Origin: Miscanthus floridulus | Lineage: Eukaryota > Streptophyta > Magnoliopsida > Poales > Poaceae | Assembly: GCF_019320115.1 (NCBI RefSeq) | Contig: NC_089584.1 | Span: forward strand, 60,031,633 to 60,095,632 | Reading direction: 5' to 3' | Length of the DNA: 64,000 nt | Shown here: in pieces, positions 33,440 to 44,899 of the stretch | How the letters are laid out: every line of letters starts with the position of its first letter | Numbering within the stretch: the stretch's first letter is position 1 | Notes under the pieces: model-generated | Seen by the model: the letters and a program-made list of their open reading frames with translations, nothing else | The model's database searches: none | What the model was told of the DNA's origin: nothing | Made by a program: the position numbers and the translations under genes

Positions 33440-35815
33440 GAGCTCGGCGGGCCTCGATGACATGATTTTCTCGGTGGGAACCACCTTCATCTTCGGCTCC
33501 TAGATCTGCAAGGCAGACGACAACGGCAAGCTCCAAAGTCATCTCATGGAGATCTCGGCACCTCAAGCTTCACCAGATGTCTCGACGACCACGCTGGATC
33601 AACTCACCGATAAGTTTTCACACCTCTCAATTTCCGATTCAACTCGAACTTAGGAGGTCACCATCAGCCATGACTCCCGCTCGGACACGTCACCTTTGTC
33701 TGGGTTGGAGATCCCATCTAAAGTCCAACTCAAAGACCCTGTTCGTTTTCTACTCGGACTCAAGAATTCAGCTTCAATCTATCAAGATACGATCAGCTAC
33801 CTTGTGCAGTCTGAGCAAGAGATCCCTCTTGCGGGTGCCTAGAGAGGATTGGTTCTATCCTTCACAACCAAAGGAGGCATCGTCCATTGGCCGGGTGCTC
33901 GACCCGACACTTCTTTAACAGATCCATCTCGTCTTGTCGGCATGGGGGAGCTCTTGCCTTATCAAGACAGTAGCACTCTTCTAGTGGACAACAACAATCA
34001 TGATTCTACAGTGATCTTAGACATTGCGATGATTGCAGAATCTGAAACTCACTCGGCCATGAGGCACCCCAGAGAAGTCTTCTTGGCTGGGCAACCACCC
34101 CAGATCCCTATGCCTAACCCACCAGATATCCAAGATGGAGACAAAGCCTTGTCTGACATCTCCCTAGACACTGTGCCACCTAACGGAGAAACCAACGAGT
34201 AGAGGACGGCTAGGGAAAAGAAGAACAGAGCTTGACATGCTCAGCGCAACCGCGTCCAACACCACAGGGAAGAGTGGTAACGGTATCAGTCGGCTTGTCG
34301 AGACATTGAAGGATGATGCTTGGCTACAGAGGTAGCATATGAATAGCTCTATGACATGAAGAAGCAGAACGACAACACAAAGACCGTGATGCCATCAGAG
34401 CATCCGCATCATGCAACATTGAGCCTAAGTTCATGGAAGTAGCAGGCCACATGATCTTTACCATGCCCTATGCCAATGTCTATGCCCTGGTAGAAGAGAT
34501 AGCGGCCATAGAAAACCCTACTCTAGATTAGCAATGACTCAAAGTCATTTTGGAATCAATAGCCCTTCAAATGTAGGCTACAAAAGTGACATCTCAAGCT
34601 AACCCTTCCCGAGGACCAGGGCGCGGGCACCACCCTACTCTCATCATGGACCACAAGGTAACCAAGGAGGAGAACAACGAGTACCAGCCCACTCCCATCT
34701 AGGGCTGTAGGGTAACAAGAATAGGAATTAGGGCACCGCGTAGTTGGCCTATCATGGGCACCAGTACAGCAATAAGGAAGGTAGAGGCAAGTCCGAGTGC
34801 AGAGAGGCTGGTATCTCGTCGGACAGGTTCCAATGTTTCTCTAATAGACTACTCTGTCTCTAGCTTCCCTACAAGTTTAAGTCGTCCAACCATGCTAAGT
34901 ACGACGGGAAGACAGAACCCAACCAATGGTTGTGCATCTACTCTCAGTCCATCGAGTTGGCAGGCCATGATGACGACATCAAAGTATTGTATTTTCCCAA
35001 GGCACTCGACACTATGCATCTCGCCTGGTTTGATAGACTACAAGCCCGCTCCATCGATACTTGGGGACAGCTTCAGCACAAATTCTATGAAAAAATTTGC
35101 GGCGTCCTCACCCACCCAAGTACTCAGAATGAGCTTAGAACATGCAAACAGAAACTAGATGAATCCTTCCAGTAATAATATCACCACTTTGTTGAAATAC
35201 GAGCCCGTCTTTGATATCACAGACAGGGAAGTGATAGATCACTTTGCCAACGGGATCAAATACAAGTGGCAGTTTAAAAAGTTCTGCTATGATAATCCAG
35301 AGACCGCCAAAGAATTCAAGCATACAGTACAAAAGATAATTGCATCTAAAGAATGTACTCACAAACGATTCCCACATAGCCCACAAGATAAAGGTTACGA
35401 CCCCAGAAGCAATCAGGGAGGACAATCCGCTAGAAATAGAGGACCCGACAGCACCCTTGCTTCCATGGATAGGTCTAAGAAGTCTAACAAGAATAACAAG
35501 AAGTTTGAAGACCTCAAGAATTTACCATGCCCTTTCCACAAGAATGCCAAGCACATGGCAGTGGAGTGCAGACAACTCCAAGAACTAGGTTTCTATGCCA
35601 AAAGCAACAAAGGCAAGGGTAAAGCTGATAACAACAAAGATGGTGACAACAACGCTAACCCTGGCTTTCAACAGTCCAAGGGCCAAATTGTAGTAATCTT
35701 TGCTAGGCTACCGACTACATCAAACAAGCGCTTAGGGAAGTTGGCTCTTTGGGACATCATGGCAAGAGAACCCTCAACACCAAAATATCTTAATTGGTCT
35801 GAGTACCCGATCTAG
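33440..35815 (+). pseudogene. gag: Element E gag, broken
   Basis: The N-terminal part (33540-34200) is acidic and proline-rich, with open runs such as LLPYQDSSTLLVDNNNHDST. The capsid core at 34880-35170 reads AKYDGKTEPNQWLCIYSQSI, ELAGHDDDIKVLYFPKALD and WGQLQHKFYEKICGVLTHPS. After a stop at about 35176 it resumes at 35180-35815 and includes the zinc-binding-like CPFHKNAKHMAVEC (35530-35571). The 218-residue tail is lysine- and asparagine-rich. At least three stops interrupt it. Confidence 0.78.
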
Positions 35816-35849
35816 TTTTCTAGGAAAGGTAAATGGACTAGCATGACTA

Positions 35850-36290
35850 ATGTCGGCCACTATCCACTCGTCCTGGGTGCAACAATAGCCAACATGATAG
35901 TCCCCAAGGTCCTGATCAATGGTGACACAGGATTGAATATAATATTTGTAGATACGCTAAAGAAGTAGGTCTAGAGTTTACCAACCTACTCACCCCCACT
36001 GACGTCCCTTTTTATGGGATAGTACGTAGCAAGGCTGCCATGCCACTCGGACAAATCACACTCTCGACAACGTTTGGCAACCCAAATAATTTCCAAACAG
36101 AGTTTATCAAGTTTGAGGTGGCTGATTTTGAATCATCATACCATGCTATCTTCGGTCGACCTGCTTTGGCCAAGTTTATGGTCGTACCACATTACCCATA
36201 CCTCTTTCTCAAGATGCTAGGTCCTAACGGCGTACTCTCCTTTCGAGGCGACCTCAAGCTCTCATATGACTATGACACGGAAGTCGTCTA
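35850..36290 (+). pseudogene. Element E protease region
   Basis: It encodes VPKVLINGDTGLNIIFVDTL. The active-site strand reads GDTG, close to the GGSG or DTG norm. It continues in another frame with MPLGQITLSTTFGNPNNFQT, EFIKFEVADFESSYHAIFGR and PALAKFMVVPHYPYLFLKML, the conserved Tat protease C-terminal part. A stop at about 35967 breaks the frame. Confidence 0.75.
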
Positions 36291-36479
36291 GATTGTAGCC
36301 AGAACACAGCAAGTCTATGAAGCATAGGAGATTGCCAATATTGCACAGCAGACTAAGCCGGAAGACACAGAGATTTTGACTAAGAAGGTGGGAATCATTA
36401 CCCCACCCTCTAAGATGGAAACCATCGAGATTGATCTAGGTACTAGTGATCCCTCTAAGACGGCTATCATTAGCGCCCA

Positions 36480-37110
36480 CCTCTCTAAAGAATAGGAACT
36501 CACACTCACCAACTTTCTCAGGGAAAACAATGATATTTTTGCATGGAAGCCGGCTGATATGCTGGGTGTTCCAAGAGAGTTGGCTGAGCACAAATTGGAT
36601 TTAAATCCTAGCTCAAAGCAGGTTAAGCAATGTCTACGACGGTTCTCACCTAATAAGAAAGTGGCAATCAAGAAGGAAATCACCAAGCTATTGGTAGCCG
36701 GGTTCATTAGGGAAATTCTTCACCCTGGCTAGCTGGCCAATCTAGTACTCGTCTAGAAGAAGAACTCGAAAGAGTGGCGCATGTGCATCGACTACATAGA
36801 TCTCAACAAGCACTACCCGAAGGATCCCTTCGGCTTACCTCATATTGATCAGATCGTAGACTCCATGACCAACTCAGCTCTTTTATCCTTCCTCGATTGC
36901 TACTTGGGATACCATCAGATTGCCCTCTATAAAGAAGATCAGAGCAAGACATCCTTCATCACTCCATTTGGTGCCTATTGTTACATGACCATGTCTTTTA
37001 GGTTAAAAATGCCAGGGCAACCTATCAGTGGGCTATCCAGGCATGCCTAAGTGAACAGATCGGTCATAATGTAGAAGCCTAAGTGGATGATGTCGTCATC
37101 AAGACCAAGG
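36480..37110 (+). pseudogene. pol: Element E reverse transcriptase, nonsense in the YVDD box
   Basis: In order: LRENNDIFAWKPADMLGVPR, ELAEHKLDLNPSSKQVKQ, KKEITKLLVAGFIREILHPG, EWRMCIDYIDLNKHYPKDPF, LPHIDQIVDSM, LSFLDCYLGYHQIALYKEDQ, KTSFITPFGAYCYMTMSF. At 37080-37090 the catalytic box reads stop-V-D-D (TAAGTGGATGAT), tyrosine changed to a stop. Three other stops (36492, 36731, 36754 regions) make it inactive. Confidence 0.85.
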
Positions 37111-38165
37111 ATCCCTCTACTCTGATCATAGACCTGAAGCAAACTTTTGACAATCTTTGTGAGTACAAGTGGAAGCTTAACCCAACCAAGTATGTGTTTG
37201 GAGTTCCATCTGGATAGCTATTGGGTTTCCTCATGAGCCATCGGGGTATCGAAGCTAGCATGAAACAGATTCGAGCAATCACTTAGATGACTCAACCTCA
37301 CTATGCCAAAGATGTTCAGAAACTAACATGGTGCATGGCGGCCGTCAATCATTTTATCTCATGACTCGAGGAGATAGGTTTGCCCTTCTTTAAGTTGCTA
37401 AAAAAGACAAGTGAGTTTGAGTGGACAACCGAAGCTAACGAACCCTTCTAGAAGCTCAAAGAATACCTATCCACCTCTCCAATTCTTACTCCACCCGAGA
37501 AGTATGAACCACTCTTACTTTATATTGCAGCTGCTACTACTATGATAGTCGGTACGGCAATAGTCGTGGAGTGGGCTAAATAAGGGCATGTATATAAGGT
37601 ACAACGACCTGTCTACTATATTAGCGAGGTGCTGTCAGAATCTAAGGTCAAGTACCCGCACGTGCAAAAACTCCTCCATGCCATCTTGATTACTTCATGC
37701 AAGCTATGCCACTATTTTGATGAACATAAGGTAATAGTGGTATCCGACTTCCCACTTGGTGACATCTTATGCAATCAGGATGCAACAGGACACATATCCA
37801 AGTGGTCACTTGAACTCAGAGCTCACAACATTGAGTTCATGTCCCGCAAGGCTATCAAATCTCAAGCCTTGGCTGATTTCATAGCCTAGTGGACCGAAGC
37901 CCAGCAGCCTACTCCAACAGTTATTATCAACCATTGGAAAATGTATTTCGATGGTTCCCTCAAGCTAGGAGGTGTAGGCACTGGTGTTCTCTTCATATCT
38001 CTAGATGGAAAGCAGCTTAAATATGCCCTACAAATACTTTGGTCTGCTACCAACAATGAAGCATAGTACAAGGCCCTCCTTCACAGCCTTCGAGTAGCAG
38101 TCTCACTTGCCATCAAGCGTTTACTTGTCTATGGCGACTCCTTGGTGGTCATCAACTAGGTTAAC
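37111..38165 (+). pseudogene. pol: Element E RT thumb and RNase H regions
   Basis: Connection and first RNase H part: RPVYYISEVLSESKVKYPHV, QKLLHAILITSCKLCHYFDE, HKVIVVSDFPLGDILCNQDA, KWSLELRAHNIEFMSRKAIK, QALADFIA (37605-37889). A second RNase H follows: MYFDGSLKLGGVGTGVLFIS, NNEA-YKALLHSLRVAVSLAI, LLVYGDSLVVIN (37940-38155). Two RNase H-type domains are usual in the Tat lineage. The frame has several TAG stops. Confidence 0.78.
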
Positions 38166-38490
38166 AATACCTCAAGCAGCGCCACACTAATTAGGCCTAC
38201 TCCAAGGTCATCGTCATGCTCTAGAACCTCACCTTCATGGCCATCGCCATGCAGGTCGTCACATCAGATTAGCCTAACCCATTGGAGGCTTGGAGCTAGT
38301 GGAGGTCCCCTGACACACGCCGACTCCTCATCATCGTTATCGACTCCTCATCATCGTTATTAGTAATGTGTTTTTTTAGATTACTGAATAATGCTAATAT
38401 ATTGTTTTTAGGACCATGGTAACTGAAACAACCTATTTTAAGATTTATATGTGCAATATTTGTCAACTAAATACATGTAGTACTTTTCAG
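38166..38490. other. Foreign insertion in element E RNase H region
   Basis: Pol sequence stops after VVIN-VNN and resumes at about 38493 with MDAYCAEVCKPKKYYQGLEI. The intervening ~325 bp does not fit pol. It contains a GC-richer exon-like part (38190-38320), a direct duplication of CGACTCCTCATCATCGTTAT (38321-38340 and 38341-38360), and an AT-rich intron-like part. The source is not identified. Confidence 0.55.
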
Positions 38491-38492
38491 TA

Positions 38493-39574
38493 AACTATGG
38501 ACGCTTACTGCGCAGAAGTCTGTAAACCTAAGAAATACTACCAAGGTCTAGAAATCCTCCATGTTATGCAAGATCTCAATGTTGTAGTTGATGTTTTGGC
38601 CAAATTGGGATCAGACAGAGCCCAGGTACCCCCTGATATGTTTATTCAGGAACTCCAAGTGCCTTCAATCAAGTAGGAGGCCTCTAGACCCACCAGTACT
38701 CCGACTCCTGATGTCTAGGTACTAGTGGTCAACCCAGCATGGACACAAGTATTTATTGATTACACCGCGTGGTTTCGAGTACATCTATGTGGCTATTGAT
38801 AAGTTTACCAAGTGGATAGAGTACAAGTCACTCGTCAAGTTCAATGCTACAAAGGCAGTCGAGTTCATGCAAGACATTATGTACTAGTTCAGTATGCCCA
38901 ATCTGATCATTACAGATCTCGTCTCACCTTTTACAACTATTGAGTTCAGAACTTGGGCTCAAGATTGTGGCATCAGCATTGACTATGCTTCCGTAGCCCA
39001 TCCTCAAGCAAATAGCCAAGTAGAGCGGGCTAACGGGCTACTCCTAGCTAGATTAAAGCCCAGGCTATTTGATGAGCTTAAAGACTACGACGGCAAGTGG
39101 ATTTAATAGTTACCCATGGTGGTTTGGGGATTGCGCACTCAGCAAAGCAGAGCGACAGGCTACTCACCCTTTTTCCTGGTTTATGGCTCAGAGGCCATCT
39201 TACTAGTAGATTTTATATGGAACTCTCCCAAGGTTGAACAGTACAATGAAGTTGAACAAGACGAAACCCAGTGGCTGGAAATTTACAGTGCTGAAGAAAT
39301 TAAGCTTAACGCACTCTTCCAATCTGCCAGGTACCTGCAAGGCCTACGATGTCACTACGACAAGAACGTGCGCCCTCATACCCTTCAAGTCAGAGATCTA
39401 GTTCTCAAACGTACCCAGAATACCTTAGGACACCACAAGCTACTCAGCCCTTGGGAAGGCCCCTTCATCGTCTCCAAAGTTAACCGACCAGGTTCCTTCG
39501 AGTTAATCACAGAGGACGGCGATCCCGTGCTTAACTCCTAGAATATCGACTAGCTACAAAGATTTTATGCTTAA
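38493..39574 (+). pseudogene. pol: Element E integrase and pol C terminus
   Basis: The domain start (about 38493-38680) joins a shortened core: AWFRVHLCGY, YQVDRVQVTRQVQCYKGSRV-like in one frame, then MPNLIITDLVSPFTTIEF (second catalytic Asp) and ASVAHPQANSQVERANGLLL (catalytic Glu, about 38990-39050). The C-terminal part has LRTQQSRATGYSPFFLVYGS, VRDLVLKRTQNTLGHHKLLS and PWEGPFIVSKVNRPGSFELI. The end NS-NID-LQRFYA matches the usual pol end. The first catalytic Asp region and zinc finger are largely deleted. Confidence 0.8.
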
Positions 39575-40379
39575 TATTATTAAGTAGTTTTCTTGTCTAA
39601 GTAAATTCAGTGTCCTAGCATGTACTTAAGATTCTTTATTAATACAGAATCAATGTTCTTCGCTAGATGAATCTGTCTTTTTACTTTTTACACAACTTTT
39701 TAGTTGTCCCTCTTTGTTGAAGTTTTTGTTACATCATATTTGAGATATACAGCTGACAACTTGCGTGGCTATACATCTCTCAATATGATAAATTCACTCG
39801 ACACATAGTTCTCATTCTGTATACCGAGTACTAAGCTATGTTACACGAGATACGCCTCCTACCTGGATGGCTTACATCTCCTTGACTGGGAGCCAACTAC
39901 CAACATTTAGTTTAGCTATTGCTTGTCGTCCTGGGTAGGGTGATTCCTAGAAGCAAGTAACCTGATTCATTGGCTACGGGACGGGATCCTAACAGCAAAC
40001 AATCGTTATATAGGTTCGTTGAACAAGTGATTTTGAGCACTTAACATCAGCGGAAGGGTCCAACATGATTTTAATCATAGCGACTACGTTGATCACCTTT
40101 TTACTTGGCTACACAGTCTTACATGTCTTTCTAAAGGACTCGACAAGACAAATTTACAGCCTAAGCAGACTACAGTCTTACTTGAAAGATTACCAAGTCT
40201 AAATGATTTGAAAATCCCATCTTAGTTGCTTAAGTACCCAAACAAGACAAATCATATTCACAGCATACATGCTAAGTTTTGTCATTAAACTAACAAGCTT
40301 ACACAAGCAAAAGAACATTGTTTCTTACAATGTGGCTACCCGACACATGTGCTCAACAAGTTTTTTCAAACTTATACAG
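39575..40379 (+). other. Element E 3' noncoding region
   Basis: AT-rich sequence after pol with no coding signal on either strand. It corresponds to the long 3' region that Tat-lineage elements carry between pol and the 3' LTR. Confidence 0.55.
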
Positions 40380-41170
40380 CCTATTCATCAGGCTTCTCCA
40401 TCCTAAGGTCTAGTTCATCAGTTATGGTGGTGGCGAGTCTGTCGAGTTCCTCCTCAGCCCTCATCATCATAATCCATGGTTATTTGCTGGAGATCGACAG
40501 TAGGGTATAGCACTCGGAGCGTACCGAGTACATTCTAGACACAAACCTTGGTGGCTCTGCACACATAGCTTTCGAAGCGATTGGGGATATCTTTTACTAT
40601 ATCTACCCACCTCTCTTTCACCATCTTCTAGCTTTAAGAAGAGGAGGCTGAGTGGCTTCACGGCTTACCAAAGCATGTTCCACTCCGACTGCGCTCTATC
40701 TAGCTTTTCATGTCATTCACTAACTTCTGAGCCTGCATCAGATCACAATAAGCTCCCCACTTTATCAGCTTAGCTCAAGCGAGTTCTTCACTCGGTCATT
40801 CAGTTTCCTCTTCAGTTTGGTTGTGCTTAGTTCTTAGGGCTTCAGTCAGCTCCTTCACCTCACCTTCCAACTGCTAGGTTCTGATCTGCTCTTCTACAAA
40901 AAGGACCATAAATGATCACCATTATGATCACCGACTACTACATGTCATGAGCTACAGAGAAGTCGTACAGTTCTTTTACCTTTAAGATTGGTATCAAAGA
41001 GCTCGGCTTTCTCCATCATCTTCAACAAAGAGTCAAAGGCATCAATTTTTCTTGTTTCGGTGGCTGCTTTTTGGCACTCGGCTTCACCAATTTGAGAACG
41101 GAGGATACAGAGGGTTTATTCATGGCGTTTCTGCATAGATTCCCACTCGGCCTCCTTCTAGGCCTCTAAC
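40380..41170 (-). pseudogene. Antisense coiled-coil ORF of element E
   Basis: The minus strand encodes helical, charged stretches, for example KEAEWESMQKRHE, LRSQIGEAECQKAATETRKI and DAFDSLLKMMEKAELFDTNL (41160-40990). After a possible intron or disruption there is more at 40900-40700. Retand and related Tat elements are known to carry an antisense ORF in this position. The role of such ORFs is unknown. Stops break it here. Confidence 0.5.
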
Positions 41171-41189
41171 CCTACGAATTGGGTTCCTT

Positions 41190-42160
41190 TATAGCGCAGG
41201 GAAGGGCAATGGCAGCTACACGATGAGACGCACTGGTGAGCAGAGAGGGAGGGGCGACACGACTCGAGGCGATGGTGGTGCGTCTCGATGTGCTGTTGGC
41301 GCTAAGCCTAGCACGAAGTCATGAGCTGTTGGTATTTCAAAGACCGACGAGTAAATTTTTAGCGCCGCGCTGCTTTTAGGAAGACGATGGCAGACTCGAG
41401 GCACAAGGAAATTATACTAGTTCAGGACGAAGCCCTACGTCTAGTTTTAGAGGGTAGCGAGTTCGTGTTCCTCGGTTCAAGTGCTCTAAGGGCTTACAAT
41501 GGTGGTTCGTAAGCTAGAGTTCTACAGGTAGAAAGATAGAGGTAGGGGCCCCATCCCCCCAAGAAGAAGGCTCAGCTCCCCTCATATATAGCCATGTGGG
41601 GCGGGATACATGTAGAAGTGTAGGGTTCTCCTGACCCGAGTGGCTGTGAGACCAAGGGAGGAAGAAGATAGTAAGCTTGGCCAACAATCCATTCTACCAT
41701 GTGCTAGCTTCTGTTGGCACGTCCAGGCATGGTCATCGAGGTCTCACTCCCCACGCCGAGGCATGGCGTATGCTAGGGATACTGTGCTGGCGGTGGCGCC
41801 ACTATGGGAATGGTGGTTGTTCACCAACTTCCTAGTGTGTCATGGTCTTGGCGTAGCTTCCGTCCTAGCTCCATGAAGCCTGGAGGTCGTCGTGCCAATG
41901 ATGTGGGGGTAGGCAACCGTTTTGGGTTGACGGTCAGCCCTATCCGCCATGGTTGTGTTGACCTCAACCCTAAGAAACCAGGTAGAGGCTATCTCTGGTT
42001 CGGCCGAACTCGGGGGATTGGCCCGAGGTCATGAGGCCCATCGCATAGTGGGTGGCTCTATATGCCAGTCTTGTCGAGCAATGCTTGAGCGCTGCGGTGT
42101 CGTACTTATAGTCACGATGGCTGATCGACAAGGGCATTTGTTGCTTTGTACTCGCTATCA
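41190..42160 (-). repeat. Probable solo or truncated LTR, minus orientation
   Basis: On the minus strand the TATA-like GGCTATATATGAGGGG (about 41580-41595) is followed by the kind of GC-mixed leader found in grass gypsy LTRs. The segment ...CTAGACGTAGGGCTTCGTCC (about 41425-41445) looks like an LTR R/U5 region. No partner LTR, primer site or duplication was found. Short ORFs here are not gene-like. Confidence 0.4.
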
Positions 42161-42413
42161 GTACACACTATCTTCATCCCAAAAATAATGCAACTATGGG
42201 TTACGTGTCACATAAAGTGGTTCATATTTGATTAAATTTCTCGCTAATGGTATTTATATTTAATGCCTCCAAATTAATTTATTTTGGAAATACATTTCAT
42301 AATTAATCAATAATATTTATTTGTTATCATAAATATTAATATTATTTTTATCTATAACTGGTTAGAATTAAGGTACTAAAATGTGACATGTGCTAGAACA
42401 ATTGTATTTTTAT
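42161..42413. repeat. Degenerate MITE-like AT-rich fragment
   Basis: TTCATCCCAAAAATAATGCA followed by AT-rich sequence resembles one end of the grass MITEs with CTCCCTCCGTCCC-type ends. The opposite end was not found. Confidence 0.35.
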
Positions 42414-42590
42414 GAGTTAAATGCATGGGTGGACCATCAACTTGCGCTCTAGTTTCACTTAGGTCCATCAACTCTGAAAGTGGGTTTTTGGGTCCATAAT
42501 CATTGTTAGTGGCGCATTCATAGCCCATACCTCTTTGTTTCAATTTTTTAACCGATGTGGTTGTCCATCGTAGGCATGCTAAGTTGGATT
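42414..42590 (+). repeat. Left terminal inverted repeat of the YSL-carrying element
   Basis: It begins GAGTTAAATGCATGGG and contains CCATCAACTT, TAGTTTCACTTAGGTCC and GTGGGTTTTTGGGTCCAT. It matches the reverse complement of 55751-55920 closely until TTGGAT. Confidence 0.75.
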
Positions 42591-42604
42591 TGGCCGGAGT
42601 TTTA

Positions 42605-43094
42605 GCACCTTGGGGGTTTTACTACTAAAGGCGAGGCCATATGCGAAGACGACGCAGGTCTGGATGAAGGTGTTCTCCTGTCGCGTAAAGGGCTGCTTCA
42701 GCAAGCCCATGCTCTCAATTGCTTTTGTCCAGAGGCAGATGAGGAAGAAGCCAAGAAGGCTGGCGGAGACGTTGAGCAAGGGGATGACGCCGGTGGTGAG
42801 ATTTAGCTTCATTATGATGATGCTGAACAAGATGGCGAGGATGAACCCCACCACGAAGGCGCGCACCGTTAGCTGCTCCCGCCACGATTGCACGGGCTTG
42901 TCCGCGAACACCTGCTCCATCGAGGCTACCACCACCACCTCGGCATTGCCGCCCCTGTCGTCGTTGTTGTCCGTGCCCGCAAGCCCGCCGGCGTGGCGTC
43001 ACCGCAGCAGGCTGGCGTTTGACTCCAAGGCGTCGGCTCCCGCATGGGTGACAGGGTCACTAGAAGCGCTGGCGGCGGCGGTGCCAGTCACCAT
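42605..43094 (-). pseudogene. Yellow-stripe-like (YSL) transporter, N-terminal fragment
   Basis: YSL proteins (oligopeptide transporter family) move metal-nicotianamine or metal-phytosiderophore complexes across membranes. The ATG at 43092-43094 opens MVTGTAAASASSDPVTHAGA, with a TGA about 33 codons in. It continues with [40 protein letters not shown] (first membrane segment), [20 protein letters not shown] (second segment) and [20 protein letters not shown], all YSL hallmarks. Homology ends at YGLAFS near 42633, then runs into the left inverted repeat. The middle of the protein is absent. Confidence 0.88.
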
Positions 43095-43416
43095 GGTGGT
43101 TGTCTAATGGTTCATGATGGCTCGGTTGATGCTTGGTAATCGGCATATTTATTTGAAGGTAGTTGGAATCCAGTTGCGTCACGATTAGGCTCTGGGATTC
43201 TGGTGGGCACTGGGTTGGCGCTGGTAACATAGAGCTATTGGGTGTTGGTACCATAATGCTGATGCGTATACGACTAGTGTACTTACTCATGTACAGCAAA
43301 AGCAGATCATGACGAAACAACATTTACCCGTCCCGGTACATTTTATAGCATGGTGCATCAACACAATATACACTTGTGATTCATGCTGACTGCTAACAGA
43401 TCATAATTTTCACAGC

Positions 43417-44053
43417 TTATTTTCCGAGGAAGCCGTCTACTTGGGCATTCACCAACCTGGATAGGAATTTCATGCAAATCGGTGGCTTCACCTTGGTGAA
43501 CGCAAGAATGGACTACACCAGGGTCCAGATGCCATCGCCGTAGATCAGCCCTGACGCAACCGTAGGTCCGAAGGCATCGGCTTTGGCCCTATTGATCATC
43601 TGCCATGCGAAGAGGATCACGGTGCCGACAAACATGTTGATGGTGAAGTAGGACCCAATGTAGAATGGGATCGCCATGGCCATCGGCAGCGGGATGAACC
43701 TGGCGACCTTCTTCGGCACCAGGTCCCTAATCAGGTTCACAACGATGGCCGCTACGAATAAGATGTAGCAGAGGGTGAGGCAGTTCTTGGGGAGCGACGA
43801 GAAGCCATCCACGCCGAGGATGGCCATGTTCTAGTACATGATGGCGTACGGCGCTAGGTACTCATTGCCGCTGATGCCGATGTCGGTGAAGGCTTTGTAG
43901 AACAGCCAAAAGACACAGGGCACAATGACGCAGCCCATCGCCATGCCGATCACCTGGCTGATGAACATAGACCTGGGCGACGCCAGCGTCAGGTACCCGG
44001 TCTTGAAGTCCTGCATCAGGTCGGCAGCCGTCGACATGATGCTCATCATTACT
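43417..44053 (-). pseudogene. YSL transporter, C-terminal fragment (3' part)
   Basis: It reads [59 protein letters not shown], a TAG at 43831-43833, [40 protein letters not shown] and [18 protein letters not shown] at 43513-43515 follows, then VKPPICMKFLSRLVNAQVD up to TAA at 43417-43419. This is the conserved YSL C terminus. It lies upstream (in the minus sense) of the N-terminal fragment, so the gene order is wrong for one gene. The exon is interrupted at 44053 by the CACTA element and continues at 55620. Confidence 0.88.
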
Positions 44054-44069
44054 CACTACTACAATAAGC

Positions 44070-44246
44070 ATTTGTAGGGCTGGCTTAAGATGGTTTGTAG
44101 AGGCGGCTCGACCAGCCACCCCTACCATACCGTCTCTACAAATTAATTTGTAAGGACAGCTGGTAACACCAGACGTCTCTACAAAATAGATTTGTAGGGG
44201 CGACTATAGTACCCAGTCGCTCCTATAATTCTTGTTTATAGGAGCG

Positions 44247-44247
<1 letters not shown>
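44070..44247. repeat. CACTA left subterminal repeats
   Basis: Repeated, mutually inverted motifs such as TTTGTAGGGCTGGCT, GTAGAGGCGGCTCG, TCTCTACAAATTAATTTGTA and TTTGTAGGGGCGACT. These would be transposase binding sites in a CACTA element. Confidence 0.7.
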
Positions 44248-44288
<41 letters not shown>

Positions 44289-44563
44289 AGGCTATTTTGT
44301 AGCTGGCTATAGAATAACTTATTCTATAGCCGCCTTGATTTACGATAATATTTGTACCAATTTACGATAACATGAATATGCATTTACGATACTCATGTTA
44401 CTACAACTCATGGTGATATTTACGATAATGTTATAGTAAATCACTTAGTAAGAAGTTACTGTAATCTCGTAAATTAGCATGGTAATTATCGTAACTCAAA
44501 GTGGCCACAGAATAAATTATTCTATGGCCAGCTGCAGAACAGTAGTTCTATATATATATATAT
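44248..44563. mobile_element. MITE flanked by (TA)n tracts, Micron-like
   Basis: A 36 bp (TA)n run (44248-44283) and a 15 bp run (44549-44563) bracket a 265 bp core. The core begins GGGTAAGGCTATTTTGTAGC and ends CCAGCTGCAGAACAGTAGTTC, with inverted pieces CTATAGAATAACTTATTCTATAG and CCACAGAATAAATTATTC...TGG. The motif TTTACGATA recurs four times. Rice Micron elements are known to sit in (TA)n microsatellites; membership in that family is inference. Confidence 0.6.
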
Positions 44564-44899
44564 TCAAATCTAACCGGAACATATATAATTCAAATCTGAC
44601 CACAAGCATAAGAGCATTATATAAACTACCATTACAAGTGCAATTCACAAGAATATATACAATCCATTATTAAAGAGATATAATTCACAAGTCCAAACCG
44701 TCCCACAAGGTAAGACCAATGTCAAATTCCATACACATTGTTATTAACGGCCTAGAGCTAGCCTTTCAGTCTCATGAAAGTGTTGGTACTGAGAATTTCT
44801 ACCTAAGTCAGAATCTCGATCATGGTAGGTGTTTTGACGTGTACAATCTGGTCCAATATGAAGTTGCAAAGGTTGCCGATGAGCTCTCAGAGTTGGTCA

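Larger units (their letters stand above)
32804..41190 (+). mobile_element. Tat-type Ty3/gypsy element E
   Basis: LTR end and primer site (about 33397-33417), gag (33440-35815), protease, RT, RNase H and integrase remnants (35850-39574), then a long 3' region with an antisense ORF (41170-40380). This is the layout of Tat-lineage elements such as Retand and RIRE2. The LTR start is uncertain (somewhere in 32804-33100), and I could not find a 3' LTR copy, so the 3' end is probably truncated near 41190. Many stop codons are present. Confidence 0.78.

Noticed and set aside
43095..43416. Short gap between the two YSL fragments considered as a bidirectional promoter
   Set aside because: Both fragments are on the same strand and are pseudogenes; the gap has no supported promoter elements.
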